DNA of 60,945 nucleotides. It comes from Spirochaetaceae bacterium (GTDB lineage: Bacteria > Spirochaetota > Spirochaetia > DSM-27196 > PWMO01). Below are positions 16,418-25,145 of this stretch, one piece after another. The position numbers were made by a program, and so were the translations under genes. The notes beneath the pieces were generated by a model that was not told where the DNA came from, did not search any database, and saw nothing but the letters and a program-made list of their open reading frames with translations. The stretch is from positions 1 through 60,945 of the forward strand of contig RECP01000090.1 in the NCBI GenBank assembly GCA_007693945.1. The letters are read 5' to 3'. Positions within the stretch are counted from its first letter, which is position 1. Each line of letters begins with the position of its first letter.

Positions 16418-16636
16418 TCACATGAAGAGACCGGCGATGCTGACCATTGATACCATGTAGAGAAACGCTGCTATGAGTGAGTATTTCCTGGCCGCTTGTA
16501 TGGCCTGCGATCTGGCCGCTGCCTCCTCAACTCCCTTGCTCTTGAGACGGGCAGAACCAATTCCAAACCAGCCGAAACCAACAACAAGCATCACCACAAG
16601 CAGTGACATAAAACGAAGTATTGAGCTCTCAGCCAT
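16418..16636 (-). CDS. Small two-helix membrane protein, function unknown
   Basis: A 72-residue product starting MAESSILRF, with GGAGGTG five bases before the ATG. A longer in-frame start at 16675 lacks such support. Two hydrophobic segments, about residues 7-28 and 53-72, flank a charged, Ala-rich middle (KSKGVEEAAARSQAIQAARK), so it should be an inner-membrane hairpin. It follows the RnfD-like gene by about 57 bp on the same strand and may be cotranscribed. I do not recognise a family. Confidence 0.65.
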   Translation of the reverse strand: MAESSILRFMSLLVVMLVVGFGWFGIGSARLKSKGVEEAAARSQAIQAARKYSLIAAFLYMVSMVSIAGLFM

Positions 16637-16693
16637 CTTGCACCTCCATGTATCAGGCTCACCTCTTGCATCCATGAATGGCCCACGTTGGAA

Positions 16694-17569
16694 TCACTTG
16701 CGGACAGGTTTGAACTTCTTGTTGAGATAGGGCACGAAAAGATTCATGGTCAGCACGGCAAAGGTGGTGCCTTCAGTGAATTCGTATACGCCCGGAGTCT
16801 GCCAGCCCCACCAGCGCATGCTCATAATGATGAGGCCGATGCCGATCCCGAAGATCACCTGTCCTTTCGGGAACCGCGGAGAGGTCATCGGGTCGGTGGC
16901 CATGAAGCACGCTCCTAACATGAGACTTCCGGCAAAGAAATGAAACAACGGATTCTGCCCTGCGATAATCGACAGTACCAGCACAGTTGCGAATGCGCTT
17001 GCGGGTATTCTCCAGCGCACGAATTTCTTGTAGACCAGAAACGAGAATCCGATCAGCAGCATCAGAGTCGATATTTCTCCGAGTGTCCCCGGGATCCGCC
17101 CCAGGAACATGTCCAGAACCGGCACTCCGGCCGTCTCGCCGGTTGCCCGCAGTATTTCCAGCGGTGTAGCTGTTGTGGTCATGTCTACAGGCTGCCGCCA
17201 CGGCAGAATTGAATCAGGGAAGACAAACAGGTAGAACAGACGCCCGAACATCGCCGGATTGAAGAGGTTCTTGCCCAGTCCGCCGAGAAGCTGCTTCCCG
17301 GCTATGATGCCGAAGGCAGCCGAAATGGATATCGCATACACGGGGGTCGAAACCGATACCGCCAGTGCCAGCAGAAGCCCGGTAACCGCAGCACTGCCGT
17401 CCTTTACGGTTATCTTCTGGCCGGTTAGTTTCTGAAATATTGCCTCTGCGGCCAAAGCCGAAACAACGCCTGCCAGTATCCGCACCAGTGCGTGCAGACC
17501 GAAGGCGTAGACTGAATACAGAGCCGCAGGCGTGAGCGCCATGAGCATCCCGTACATTATCTTCATATA
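16694..17569 (-). CDS. RnfD/NqrB-like electron transport complex subunit, isolated and N-terminally short
   Basis: A multi-helix protein of the RnfD/NqrB family. It has FGIIAGKQLLGGLGKNLFNPA-type sequence and the flavin-attachment region TTTATPLE (T134, covalent FMN in homologues, with the usual G of S/T-G-A-T replaced by T). The late FMATDPMTSPRF is typical of the family. The ATG at 17569 has AGGAAGG upstream and gives 291 residues, about 20-30 fewer than usual. The frame stays open back to a TTG at 17752 inside a MITE terminal repeat, but that extension does not resemble RnfD. No other rnf or nqr genes are nearby, so it is an orphan or a remnant. Confidence 0.75.
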   Translation of the reverse strand, partial: YMKIMYGMLMALTPAALYSVYAFGLHALVRILAGVVSALAAEAIFQKLTGQKITVKDGSAAVTGLLLALAVSVSTPVYAISISAAFGIIAGKQLLGGLGKNLFNPAMFGRLFYLFVFPDSILPWRQPVDMTTTATPLEILRATGETAGVPVLDMFLGRIPGTLGEISTLMLLIGFSFLVYKKFVRWRIPASAFATVLVLSIIAGQNPLFHFFAGSLMLGACFMATDPMTSPRFPKGQVIFGIGIGLIIMSMRWWGWQTPGVYEFTEGTTFAVLTMNLFVPYLNKKFKPVRK

Positions 17570-17747
17570 GCCTTCCTCTTCAGTTCTTTCGATTACCGCC
17601 CGCGTGGCTGACCGGTTGAACCGATAGTGTTGCAACCACTCGGCTAACCGTATCGTGAAGCCGCGCTTGATGTACAGGGCGTAAGCGAAAAAAGAGTAGC
17701 GATTCTCAGTCGACCGTTCGCCAGGCGCCGCCTCGACCTCGGCCCGC

Positions 17748-17908
17748 AGCAATTCTCATTCTGGGCGTACGGCGCCGCACGCGCCGACGGTGTCCTTACC
17801 CCCAGGCGAGCGGCAGCCGTCGCCATATGGTGCACGGGGTCGGTTGACAGACGAATTCCGCTGCGCCGCGCCCGAGAGCGACCCCGTACGGCCAAAATGA
17901 GAATTGTG
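17748..17908. mobile_element. 161-bp MITE-like non-autonomous element with terminal inverted repeats
   Basis: The ends carry imperfect terminal inverted repeats, 17750-17772 and 17884-17906, identical in 21 of 23 positions and beginning CAATTCTCATT. The element is flanked by the 9-bp direct repeat TCGGCCCGC at 17739-17747 and 17909-17917, which fits a target-site duplication. The interior is too short for a transposase and I see no gene in it. It lies between the RnfD-like gene and the OPT operon, just upstream of both. The mobilising transposase is not in this window: the IS at 31817 has different ends. Confidence 0.75.
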
Positions 17909-17925
17909 TCGGCCCGCGATACGTA

Positions 17926-17953
17926 TTGACATTACCAGCCGAGTGTTTAAGCT
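17926..17953 (+). promoter_or_regulatory. Candidate sigma70-type promoter of the OPT operon
   Basis: TTGACA at 17926-17931 is followed after 16 bp by TAAGCT (17948-17953), a moderate -10 match. It starts 8 bp beyond the MITE target duplication and 107 bp before the OPT ATG. The assignment is tentative. Confidence 0.45.
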
Positions 17954-18032
17954 CATACGATACAAGTTCTTCGGGGTCGAATAGCCCGCGTTGCGAGGCT
18001 TGACAAGGCTTTGTCTGAGCGGAGGTGGCACT

Positions 18033-19658
18033 ATGGCCGCAGACTCGAATTCATCGCCCGTTGGCGGTGAGTGGAAACCGGAAATCCCGGAAAAGCATCC
18101 TTCGGTACTCGAACCGGCGGTACTTATCCCGGGAATCATCCTTGGTGTGCTGGGCATTATCATCGGCGCAGAGCTCATTACGAGGGTCGGGATAACGCCG
18201 AACACGTCGGTAATCGGTGCGATCGTCGCCATCGGCGTGGCCCGCATCCCGGTCAGTATCCTGATTCGTCTCAAGAGCGTTCACCGCCAGAACCTGTTGC
18301 AGACGGTCATCTCCGGGGCCACCTTCGGCGGCGCCAACGGCCTCTTGTTGCCGATCGGCATCATCTGGCTGTTCGGCAGGCCGGACCTGGTACCGGTGCT
18401 GTTCATCGGCGTGCTGATCGGTCTGATTGTGGACATGAGCATCCTGTACAAGGTTTACGACACGCCATCCTTTCCCGGCAGCGGCATCTGGCCTCCGGGC
18501 GTGGCAGCCGCGGAGACCATCATTGCCGGTGACGTCGGCGGCAAGCGCGCTCTGACGCTGGTTGCCGGGGCGGTTGTCGGCGGCACGGGCTCCTTCTTCG
18601 GCATCCCGATGGACATCTTCGGCGTCTGCTGGATCGGCAACATCTGGGCGCTGACGATGTTCGGCGTTGGATTGCTGATTCGCGGCTACGGGCAGACGCT
18701 GCTGGGCGTGAACCTGACCGAGATCTACCTGCCGCACGGCATGATGATTGGTGCGGGCCTGGTAGCGCTGGTGCAGATAACGCTGGTGACGCTTGGAAAG
18801 ATGCGCGCCAGAGCCGCCGATCAGGAGAGCTTCACACGCTCGGGTAAGGACCTCAAGCAAGGCTTCGGGCGTGGCTTCGGCGCCTACGCCGTTGGCGCGC
18901 TGGTGCTGGCGGTTCTGGCAGGCCTTTTCACCGAGATGCCGCTGTGGCAGATCGTGCTCTTCGTGGTGTTCGCCGCCGTAGCGGCCGAGATGTCGGAGAT
19001 CCTGGTAGGCCTGTCGGCCATGCACGCCGGCTGGTTTCCGGCCTTTGCCACAGCGCTGATCTTTCTGGTATTGGGTATGCTGATCGGTTTCCCGCCGCTG
19101 GCACTGGTACTGCTGGTAGGCTATACCGCCTCAACCGGCCCCGCCTTTGCCGACATGGGCTATGACCTGAAGGCAGGCTGGATCCTACGCGGTGAAGGCA
19201 AGTATCCGGAGTTCGAGAAACAGGGCCGGCTGCAGCAGTACTGGGCGGAGATCCTCGGCTTTGCATGCGCCGCGGTCTTCATCCTGGTGTTCTATCGCCG
19301 CTACTTCGAGGCCGACCTGTTTGCGCCGGTCAGCCGTGTTTACGTCGCCACCATACAGGCCGGAACATCACCGGAAGTACTGCGCTGGCTGCTGATCTGG
19401 TGTATTCCCGGTGCCGTCATTCAGGCGATCGGCGGACCAAGCCGGCAGATGGGTGTTCTGCTGTCCACCGGCCTGCTGATCTTCAATCCAACCGCCGGTT
19501 GGACCGCAATAGTGGCGCTGACCATCCGCGCCATTCTGATGCGGGTCTACGGCGAGAAGCTGCGCAAACCGATGTACGTGCTGGCCGGAGGTTTCATAGC
19601 CGGCTCGGCGATTGTTTCGTTCCTCACCGGAACTCTCGGGGCGCTGCGGCGCAGCTGA
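18033..19658 (+). CDS. OPT family oligopeptide transporter
   Basis: A 541-residue protein with many membrane helices, in the OPT (oligopeptide/YSL) family. It includes the FGGANGLLLPIGIIWLFG-type region and PSFPGSGIWPPGVAAAETI, which matches the conserved W-P-x-G-x-x-A-x-x-x block. PHGMMIGAGLVAL and a late GGPSRQMGVLLSTG follow. OPT proteins import small peptides or metal-peptide chelates with protons. The ATG at 18033 has GGAGGTGG upstream, and an earlier TTG in frame lacks one. It opens an operon of racemase, DUF917, DUF1177, AroM and peptidase genes, so the cargo is likely a peptide or modified amino acid that those enzymes process. Confidence 0.88.
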   Translation: MAADSNSSPVGGEWKPEIPEKHPSVLEPAVLIPGIILGVLGIIIGAELITRVGITPNTSVIGAIVAIGVARIPVSILIRLKSVHRQNLLQTVISGATFGGANGLLLPIGIIWLFGRPDLVPVLFIGVLIGLIVDMSILYKVYDTPSFPGSGIWPPGVAAAETIIAGDVGGKRALTLVAGAVVGGTGSFFGIPMDIFGVCWIGNIWALTMFGVGLLIRGYGQTLLGVNLTEIYLPHGMMIGAGLVALVQITLVTLGKMRARAADQESFTRSGKDLKQGFGRGFGAYAVGALVLAVLAGLFTEMPLWQIVLFVVFAAVAAEMSEILVGLSAMHAGWFPAFATALIFLVLGMLIGFPPLALVLLVGYTASTGPAFADMGYDLKAGWILRGEGKYPEFEKQGRLQQYWAEILGFACAAVFILVFYRRYFEADLFAPVSRVYVATIQAGTSPEVLRWLLIWCIPGAVIQAIGGPSRQMGVLLSTGLLIFNPTAGWTAIVALTIRAILMRVYGEKLRKPMYVLAGGFIAGSAIVSFLTGTLGALRRS

Positions 19659-19758
19659 GTGCGGCCCTACGGGGACGGGGCCGACAGTGGAATTACGGAC
19701 GGTCGCCGGGACTCGTGCGGGCCGCGGGCGGCCGTCCTCGCTTTATGGGAGGTCTTTT

Positions 19759-20460
19759 ATGAACACGCTGACTGTCGGGCTGCTGCGCGTGGTTTCGTTT
19801 GACGATCCCGAAATTGCCGCGGCTCACGGCAGGATCATCGAACAACGCTATCCGGCGTTGCTCGTCGTCACGCGCTGCATCCCGGACCAGCCCAAGGGCA
19901 TCTATGACGACGAGTCCGAGCGCATCGCGATTCCCAAGATCATCGACCAGGCGAGGCGCCTGGTGACTGAAGACGGCGTGCAAGCGGTGATTGTGAGCTG
20001 TGCCGCCGACCCGGCGGTCGAAGAGCTGCGTGGCGAACTCGATGTACCCGTGATTGGCGCCGGGACTGCCGCCGCGGCAGTGGCGCTCTCGATCAGCACG
20101 CGCGTTGGTACCCTCGGTATCACCGAAGCCACCCCGGCTCCGATGCGCTCGATGCTCGGCAGCTTCCTGACCGGAGAGGAGATGCCCGAAGGGGTGCGTA
20201 ACACCCTCGATCTGATGACCGACACGGGTCGCGCAAGTGCGATTGAGGCGGCACGCCGGCTGACGGCCAGCGGCGCGCGTGTTGTGGCGCTGGCGTGTAC
20301 CGGATACGCGACTATCGGTCTGAAGCCTGAGCTGCAGGCCGCAACCGGACTTCCGGTGGTGGATGCGGTAGAGGCGGCGGCACTCTGCACGTGGTTCGCA
20401 CTGGTATCGGCAAGCAGCACTGCCGGAGCTGCCGCAGGAGTGATTCATGCACGTTCTTGA
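19759..20460 (+). CDS. Aspartate/glutamate/hydantoin racemase family protein
   Basis: A 233-residue protein of the Asp/Glu racemase superfamily. The two active-site cysteines expected of cofactor-independent racemases are present in VSCAADP (first half) and LACTGYA (second half), each in a pseudo-symmetric domain. An ATG with GGGAGG upstream at 19759 was chosen over a longer frame that runs into the preceding gene. The next gene overlaps by 14 bp. In this operon it may racemise a D/L-amino acid, a hydantoin or a peptide-derived intermediate. Confidence 0.85.
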   Translation: MNTLTVGLLRVVSFDDPEIAAAHGRIIEQRYPALLVVTRCIPDQPKGIYDDESERIAIPKIIDQARRLVTEDGVQAVIVSCAADPAVEELRGELDVPVIGAGTAAAAVALSISTRVGTLGITEATPAPMRSMLGSFLTGEEMPEGVRNTLDLMTDTGRASAIEAARRLTASGARVVALACTGYATIGLKPELQAATGLPVVDAVEAAALCTWFALVSASSTAGAAAGVIHARS

Positions 20461-21523
20461 CCAGCAGAGTGTGACGCATGCCGTACTCGGTGGTGCTCTG
20501 CTCGGCGGCGGAGGCGGTGGCCGCGTCAAAGACGGCCGCGAGCTTGGTATGCTTGCCGTCCAGGCGGGCATGCCGCGGTTGGTGTCGCTGGATGAGCTGC
20601 CCGACGACGGCACAATAGTGACCGTGTCAGCGGTTGGCGCACCGGCGGCCAAAGACCAGTTTATGACCCCTATGCAGTACACCAGAGCGGTTCAGATCTT
20701 CAAGGAGCGAGTAGGCCGGATCGATGGGCTCATTTCGTGCGAGAACGGCGGACTGGCAACGGTCAACGGCTGGTTTCAGGCGGCGGTGCTCGGCATCCCG
20801 GTGGTCGACGCACCGGCAAACGGCCGCGCCCACCCTATCGGTCTGATGGGATCAATGGGGCTGCACCGCGACCCGGACTACCTTTCGTCCCAGGCGGCCT
20901 GTGGCGGCGATCCACAAGCCGGCCGCTACGTGGAGCTGAGCGTAACCGCGTCATTGCCCGAGGCCGCCAGGATCGTGCGGCAGGCATCAATAGCCGCCGG
21001 AGGATTGATCGGCGTAGCCCGTAATCCGGTGTCGGTGGCTTATGCTCGACAGAACGCCGCTGCGGGCGCAATTTCACTGGCGATTGAACTCGGCAGGATC
21101 CTGGACCAGGCGCCAGCCGGCATTGCGGCGGCCGAACGGGCGGCCGAGCGCCTTGGCGGCTCGGTTCTCTTGCCGGAAGCTTCGGTCAAGAGTGTCTCGC
21201 TTGAAACCGTCGGCGGTTTTGATGTCGGTGCAGTGGAGCTGACCGACCGCAACGGAAGCTACGAGCTCACCTTCTGGAACGAATACATGACGCTGGAAAG
21301 GGGCGGGGAGCGCCTCGGGACCTTTCCGGACCTGCTTGCGACCATTGACCTGGAGACCAGAGTCCCGATTCCAAGTGCCGATATCACAGAGGGAATGCAG
21401 GTCGCGCTGCTGCACGTTCCGGGCGGCAAGATACCGCTGGGTGGAGGCATGCGTGATCCGGACCTCTACCGGCAGGTTGAAGAGGTTCTCAAGAAGGACA
21501 TCCGGAACTACATCACGGTCTGA
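20447..21523 (+). CDS. DUF917 family protein
   Basis: A 358-residue protein with the DUF917 pattern. The N-terminal part has LGGALLGGGGGGRVKDG and a later ISCENGGLATVNGWFQAAVLGIPVVDA segment. The C-terminal part is a beta-rich S-Me-THD-like domain ending VALLHVPGGKIPLGGGMRDP. DUF917 proteins have no established reaction, and neighbours are often amino-acid or hydantoin catabolism genes. GCAGGAG lies before the ATG, and the gene overlaps the racemase by 14 bp. The Gly-rich loop suggests nucleotide or cofactor binding, but that is a guess. Confidence 0.85.
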   Translation: MHVLDQQSVTHAVLGGALLGGGGGGRVKDGRELGMLAVQAGMPRLVSLDELPDDGTIVTVSAVGAPAAKDQFMTPMQYTRAVQIFKERVGRIDGLISCENGGLATVNGWFQAAVLGIPVVDAPANGRAHPIGLMGSMGLHRDPDYLSSQAACGGDPQAGRYVELSVTASLPEAARIVRQASIAAGGLIGVARNPVSVAYARQNAAAGAISLAIELGRILDQAPAGIAAAERAAERLGGSVLLPEASVKSVSLETVGGFDVGAVELTDRNGSYELTFWNEYMTLERGGERLGTFPDLLATIDLETRVPIPSADITEGMQVALLHVPGGKIPLGGGMRDPDLYRQVEEVLKKDIRNYITV

Positions 21524-21549
21524 GGGCCGGAACGCAGGAGAGAAGCCCA

Positions 21550-22488
21550 ATGCTGAAACAGGTAATGGAAATTCACGAACTGCTGGACAGCCCGCGCGCC
21601 GGCGGCGGCGAGGTGGGCGATCTGATCAGGAAGCGCGGAGCCGATGAGGTAACCGTGAGGCGGATTGAAGGCGCGCGCGGCGCCACCGACTTCATCAAGG
21701 TGCGTATCAAGGGAAGCGCCGGCGGGGCAAAATCGGCCCAGGTGCCAACCGTGGGGATCATCGGGCGGCTTGGGGGAATAGGCGCCAGGCCGGAGCGCGT
21801 CGGATTGGTTTCGGACGCCGATGGCGCCGTTGCCGCCCTTTCGTGCGCGCTGAAGCTTGCGGATATGGCAAGCGCAGGCGACAGACTGCATGGCGACGTT
21901 ATCATCTGTACGCACATCTGTCCTGACGCGCCAACCCAGCCTCACGATCCGGTTCCTTTCATGGGATCGCCGGTTGACATGGCCATCATGAACGAACAGG
22001 AAGTCGATCCCGCGATGTCGGTCATCCTGTCGATCGACGCCACCAAGGGCAACCGGGTGTTGAACCGGCGCGGTTTCGCAATTTCGCCGACGGTCAAAGA
22101 GGGCTACATCCTGCGAGTCAGCGAGGATCTGCTCGATATCATGACGTGGTCCACCGGACTGGCTCCGGTGGTGCTGCCTATCACCATGCAGGACATAACT
22201 CCGTACGGCAATGGACTGTTCCACGTCAACAGCATACTCCAGCCGTGCACCGCAACATCGGCGCCCGTGGTCGGCGTAGCCATAACCGCGGAAACGGCGG
22301 TGCCGGGCTGCGGCACGGGAGCCAGCCGCGAGACCGATATCGAAGAGGCGGCCAGATTCTGCCTTGAAGTGGCCAAAGCCGTGGGCGATGGAAGCTGCCG
22401 CTTCCATGACGACCAGGAGTTCCAGCGCATCGTGAGTCTCTACGGCCCGATGCACCACCTGCAGACGCCCGGGAGAACGGCGTCGTGA
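21550..22488 (+). CDS. DUF1177 family protein
   Basis: A 312-residue protein matching DUF1177. It opens MLKQVMEIHELLDSP and continues with TDFIKVRIKG, TVGIIGRLGGIGARPERVGLVSDADG and GDVIICTHICPDAPT. The body contains several conserved Asp and His residues (for example HICPDAPTQPHDPVPFMGSPVD), which could bind a metal as in peptidase-like folds. The function is not established. It lies between DUF917 and aroM, with GCAGGAG before the ATG, and overlaps aroM by 4 bp. Confidence 0.83.
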   Translation: MLKQVMEIHELLDSPRAGGGEVGDLIRKRGADEVTVRRIEGARGATDFIKVRIKGSAGGAKSAQVPTVGIIGRLGGIGARPERVGLVSDADGAVAALSCALKLADMASAGDRLHGDVIICTHICPDAPTQPHDPVPFMGSPVDMAIMNEQEVDPAMSVILSIDATKGNRVLNRRGFAISPTVKEGYILRVSEDLLDIMTWSTGLAPVVLPITMQDITPYGNGLFHVNSILQPCTATSAPVVGVAITAETAVPGCGTGASRETDIEEAARFCLEVAKAVGDGSCRFHDDQEFQRIVSLYGPMHHLQTPGRTAS

Positions 22489-23153
22489 GACTGGGCACCG
22501 TCACAATCGGCCAGTCACCGCGAAGCGACATCATACCCGAGCTGCTAGCGGCGGTCGGCAGAGAGGTGGAAGTGATCGAGTGCGGGGCGCTCGACGATCT
22601 GGACAGAAGAGAGATCGATGAGCTTGCCCCGGTCCAGGGAGATTACCCCCTGGTAAGCCGGCTGCGCGACGGCAGCGAGGTGCGGCTCGCCGAGCGCCAC
22701 ATAATCGAGCGCCTGAAGAACTGCATCCGGAAGCTGGAGCGCCAGGCTATAGACCTTGTCATCCTGCTGTGCACCGGCGAGTTTCCCCATCTTACCGCGT
22801 CGTGTCCGGTATTGAAGCCGGACCGACTGCTCGTTCACGTTATCTCCGGGATAACCGAGAGCGGTACGCTGGGGGTCATCGTCCCCATGCCGCAACAGCA
22901 AGAGGTCATGAAGCCCAAATGGCAGCGCACCGGACTGGACGTGGTATCGGCAGCAGCCTCGCCTTACAGCAGCAGTGAAGCCGAGCTGGCCGAGGCTGCG
23001 CGCCGGCTAAAAGCGTCAGGAGCGACTCTGGTGGTACTCGACTGCCTCGGTTTTGGCTCCCAACACGCTCGAATTGTGCGCCGCGAAAGCGGTCTGCCGG
23101 TCCTCGTACCGCGGACGCTCCTGGGGCGGATCGCTGCGGAGCTGATGCAATGA
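22485..23153 (+). CDS. AroM family protein
   Basis: A 222-residue AroM-family protein, beginning RLGTVTIGQSPRSDIIPELLAA, the hallmark of the family. It also has LLCTGEFP and a late DCLGFGSQHA, echoing the two-Cys layout of Asp/Glu racemases, with which AroM shares a fold. E. coli AroM has no assigned reaction. The start is GTG inside the 4-bp overlap with DUF1177. The coupling to a racemase, DUF1177 and a peptidase suggests a step of amino-acid or peptide catabolism rather than aromatic biosynthesis. Confidence 0.87.
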   Translation: MRLGTVTIGQSPRSDIIPELLAAVGREVEVIECGALDDLDRREIDELAPVQGDYPLVSRLRDGSEVRLAERHIIERLKNCIRKLERQAIDLVILLCTGEFPHLTASCPVLKPDRLLVHVISGITESGTLGVIVPMPQQQEVMKPKWQRTGLDVVSAAASPYSSSEAELAEAARRLKASGATLVVLDCLGFGSQHARIVRRESGLPVLVPRTLLGRIAAELMQ

Positions 23154-24112
23154 GTGCAGCGAAAGACGTAAAGGTGCCGCAGTGCGCCAGGATCGTATTT
23201 CTCGAATGCATGAACGTCAAGCCTGACGAAAGAGTCTTGATCGTAACCGATACCGAGACGCGCGCCGTTGGCGAAACACTCTTCGGCGGGGCCTTGCAGC
23301 TCGGCCTGAACGCCAGCCTGCTGGTTATGCTTCCAACCGGCACCCCCGGCGCTGAACCGCCGGCTCACGTTGCGGCAGCCATGAAGAACAGCGACGTGGT
23401 GCTTTGTCCGACGCTGCACTCCTTGACTCACACGCGAGCCAGAAAGGAGGCGTGCAGCGCCGGCGCACGGATCGCTACAATGCCGGCTATCGTGCCGCAG
23501 ATGCTTGACGGTGGAGCACTGACCGCCGATTACCGTGAGATTGCGCGGCTATCCGATGCTGTCGCCGAGAAGCTGTCTGACGCGCAGCAGGCCACAATAG
23601 TCTCGGCCGGGTGCACGCTCGAGATGTCGTTGGGCGGCCGTAACGCGATATCAAGCAACGGCAGCTATCACACGCCGGGCTCCGGGGGGAACCTGCCAAC
23701 AGGCGAAGCCTACATCGCACCGGTGGAGGGCACCGCCAACGGCGTGCTGGTGGTCGACGGGTCGATTGCCGGTATCGGCACCGTAGAGGGTCCGTTGGAG
23801 ATCACTATCGAGGATGGCTACGCAGTTCGATTCAAAGGTGCGGACGCCGAAAGACTGCAGAACGCGCTGGGTCCGTTGCGGGCTGCCGGAAACGTAGCGG
23901 AGCTGGGAATCGGCACCAATAACCGGGCGCGACTGTGGGGCAACGTGCTCGAAGACGAGAAGGTCTACGGCACCGTACACGTGGCGTTCGGCAGCAATGC
24001 CACTTTCGGAGGGACGGTCGATGCCGGTGTTCACATCGACTGTGTGCTCACCAGCCCCCTGCTGCGGCTGGACGGACGGACGGTTATCCAGGACGGCCGG
24101 CTGCTGCTCTGA
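23150..24112 (+). CDS. M29-like (aminopeptidase T-type) metallopeptidase family protein
   Basis: A 320-residue protein resembling the M29 aminopeptidase group. It has GGNLPTGEAYIAPVEGTANGVLVVDGS, then AELGIGTNNRARLWGNVLEDEKVYGTVHVAFG, and a final VHIDCVL. The Glu, His and Asp residues in those blocks correspond to the dinuclear metal ligands of aminopeptidase T and related enzymes. The protein is shorter than classic M29 enzymes (about 400 residues). The ATG overlaps the AroM stop. It is the last gene of the OPT operon and is the most likely peptide-hydrolysing step. Confidence 0.8.
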   Translation: MSAAKDVKVPQCARIVFLECMNVKPDERVLIVTDTETRAVGETLFGGALQLGLNASLLVMLPTGTPGAEPPAHVAAAMKNSDVVLCPTLHSLTHTRARKEACSAGARIATMPAIVPQMLDGGALTADYREIARLSDAVAEKLSDAQQATIVSAGCTLEMSLGGRNAISSNGSYHTPGSGGNLPTGEAYIAPVEGTANGVLVVDGSIAGIGTVEGPLEITIEDGYAVRFKGADAERLQNALGPLRAAGNVAELGIGTNNRARLWGNVLEDEKVYGTVHVAFGSNATFGGTVDAGVHIDCVLTSPLLRLDGRTVIQDGRLLL

Positions 24113-24200
24113 GTACGTGCGACGGCATCATCCTGCGGCGCCGCTGCCTCAGACAGAGGCCGAATCAACCGCAAAAAAACAATTTTGGCACCACTCGAAA

Positions 24201-25052
24201 TCAACCATCCTTCCGCCCGTCGGGATGGCGCGTGCCTTTGACGGCACCTGGTTTCCCGGTCACAAAATCGTTCTGCATGTAGCTCACCACTTCGTCGGTC
24301 GACATTACCCTGGCCACCGTGCTGTTGGCCACCGTCAGGGCCGTTTCCTGATTGGCTGTTGCGGTGGCGACTGCATCCCCTACCACCACCACATCGTAAC
24401 CGCGCGAGTTGCCCGCGTAGGCCGTGCTGAGGACACATTCATCAGTCCACAGTCCGACAATAACGATGGTGTCAATATCAAGCGCCTTGAGTTTTTGGTC
24501 CAGATACGAGGTGCCGTCTTCATTAAAGGTCCAGAACATGTCCAGATGCTTTCCATGGTAGAACCAGCCATCGGAGACCTCGTCTTGCGTTGGCGCTATC
24601 TCGGATAAGGGTTTCAGTCCGGCTGAGCCGGTAAAGACGTAGGCGGCGTTTTCCGGGTTATCGGGACGCAAGCCTCGCGGGCCATACCATCGGTCCATGG
24701 CGTTGGAAATACGGTCGTCAAATCTGCGGCTCCAGGCACTCCACGCGATGCAGACTCCGTCACTCTTGGAGCGAGCGGTTCGGAAGACTTTGAGCAGTCT
24801 GACCAGATTGGGAAGAATACCGCCCGCATACGGTCGATACTCTTCCTGACAGTCATCCAGAAGCAAGGCAATTCTGCGGGGACGATCCTTCAAGTTCCAC
24901 GACGCCCAGAAGGACAGCGGGGTTTCGTTTGGACCTCCCGGGGTCTTGCGGTAATTGTCCATGGGCTGCAGCGCGAGAGTCATGTCCCGATACTTGCATG
25001 GCTGCCGCAGAGCTTCTTTGAGTGTCGGAATGTTGTTTTCGGCGTTCTTCAT
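24201..25052 (-). CDS. Isochorismatase-family cysteine hydrolase
   Basis: A 283-residue hydrolase with the Asp-Lys-Cys triad of the isochorismatase fold: D66 or D67 in LLLDDCQEE, K168 in YHGKHLDMF and C206 in WTDECVLST. It is longer than typical 180-220 residue members because of a 60-residue N-terminal extension and an insertion carrying WYGPRGLRPDN. Enzymes of this fold hydrolyse amides such as nicotinamide, ureidoacrylate or N-carbamoyl compounds. The ATG at 25052 has AAGGGAA upstream, and a longer start at 25091 is less likely. It converges on the OPT operon and may extend that pathway. A long inverted repeat overlaps its promoter. Confidence 0.82.
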   Translation of the reverse strand: MKNAENNIPTLKEALRQPCKYRDMTLALQPMDNYRKTPGGPNETPLSFWASWNLKDRPRRIALLLDDCQEEYRPYAGGILPNLVRLLKVFRTARSKSDGVCIAWSAWSRRFDDRISNAMDRWYGPRGLRPDNPENAAYVFTGSAGLKPLSEIAPTQDEVSDGWFYHGKHLDMFWTFNEDGTSYLDQKLKALDIDTIVIVGLWTDECVLSTAYAGNSRGYDVVVVGDAVATATANQETALTVANSTVARVMSTDEVVSYMQNDFVTGKPGAVKGTRHPDGRKDG

Positions 25053-25145
25053 GGTAGTGTTCCCTTTGACGGCAGGCGCAAGCGAGATCAACAGCAGCTC
25101 TTGGTCTGGTTGCCCACGCGCGCCGGGCCGGCGACAGGCCGGATC

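Noticed and set aside
24118-24180. A terminator between the converging peptidase and cysteine hydrolase genes
   Set aside because: There is a 5-bp stem and an A-run, but the run is not adjacent to the stem in either direction, so it is not a convincing intrinsic terminator.
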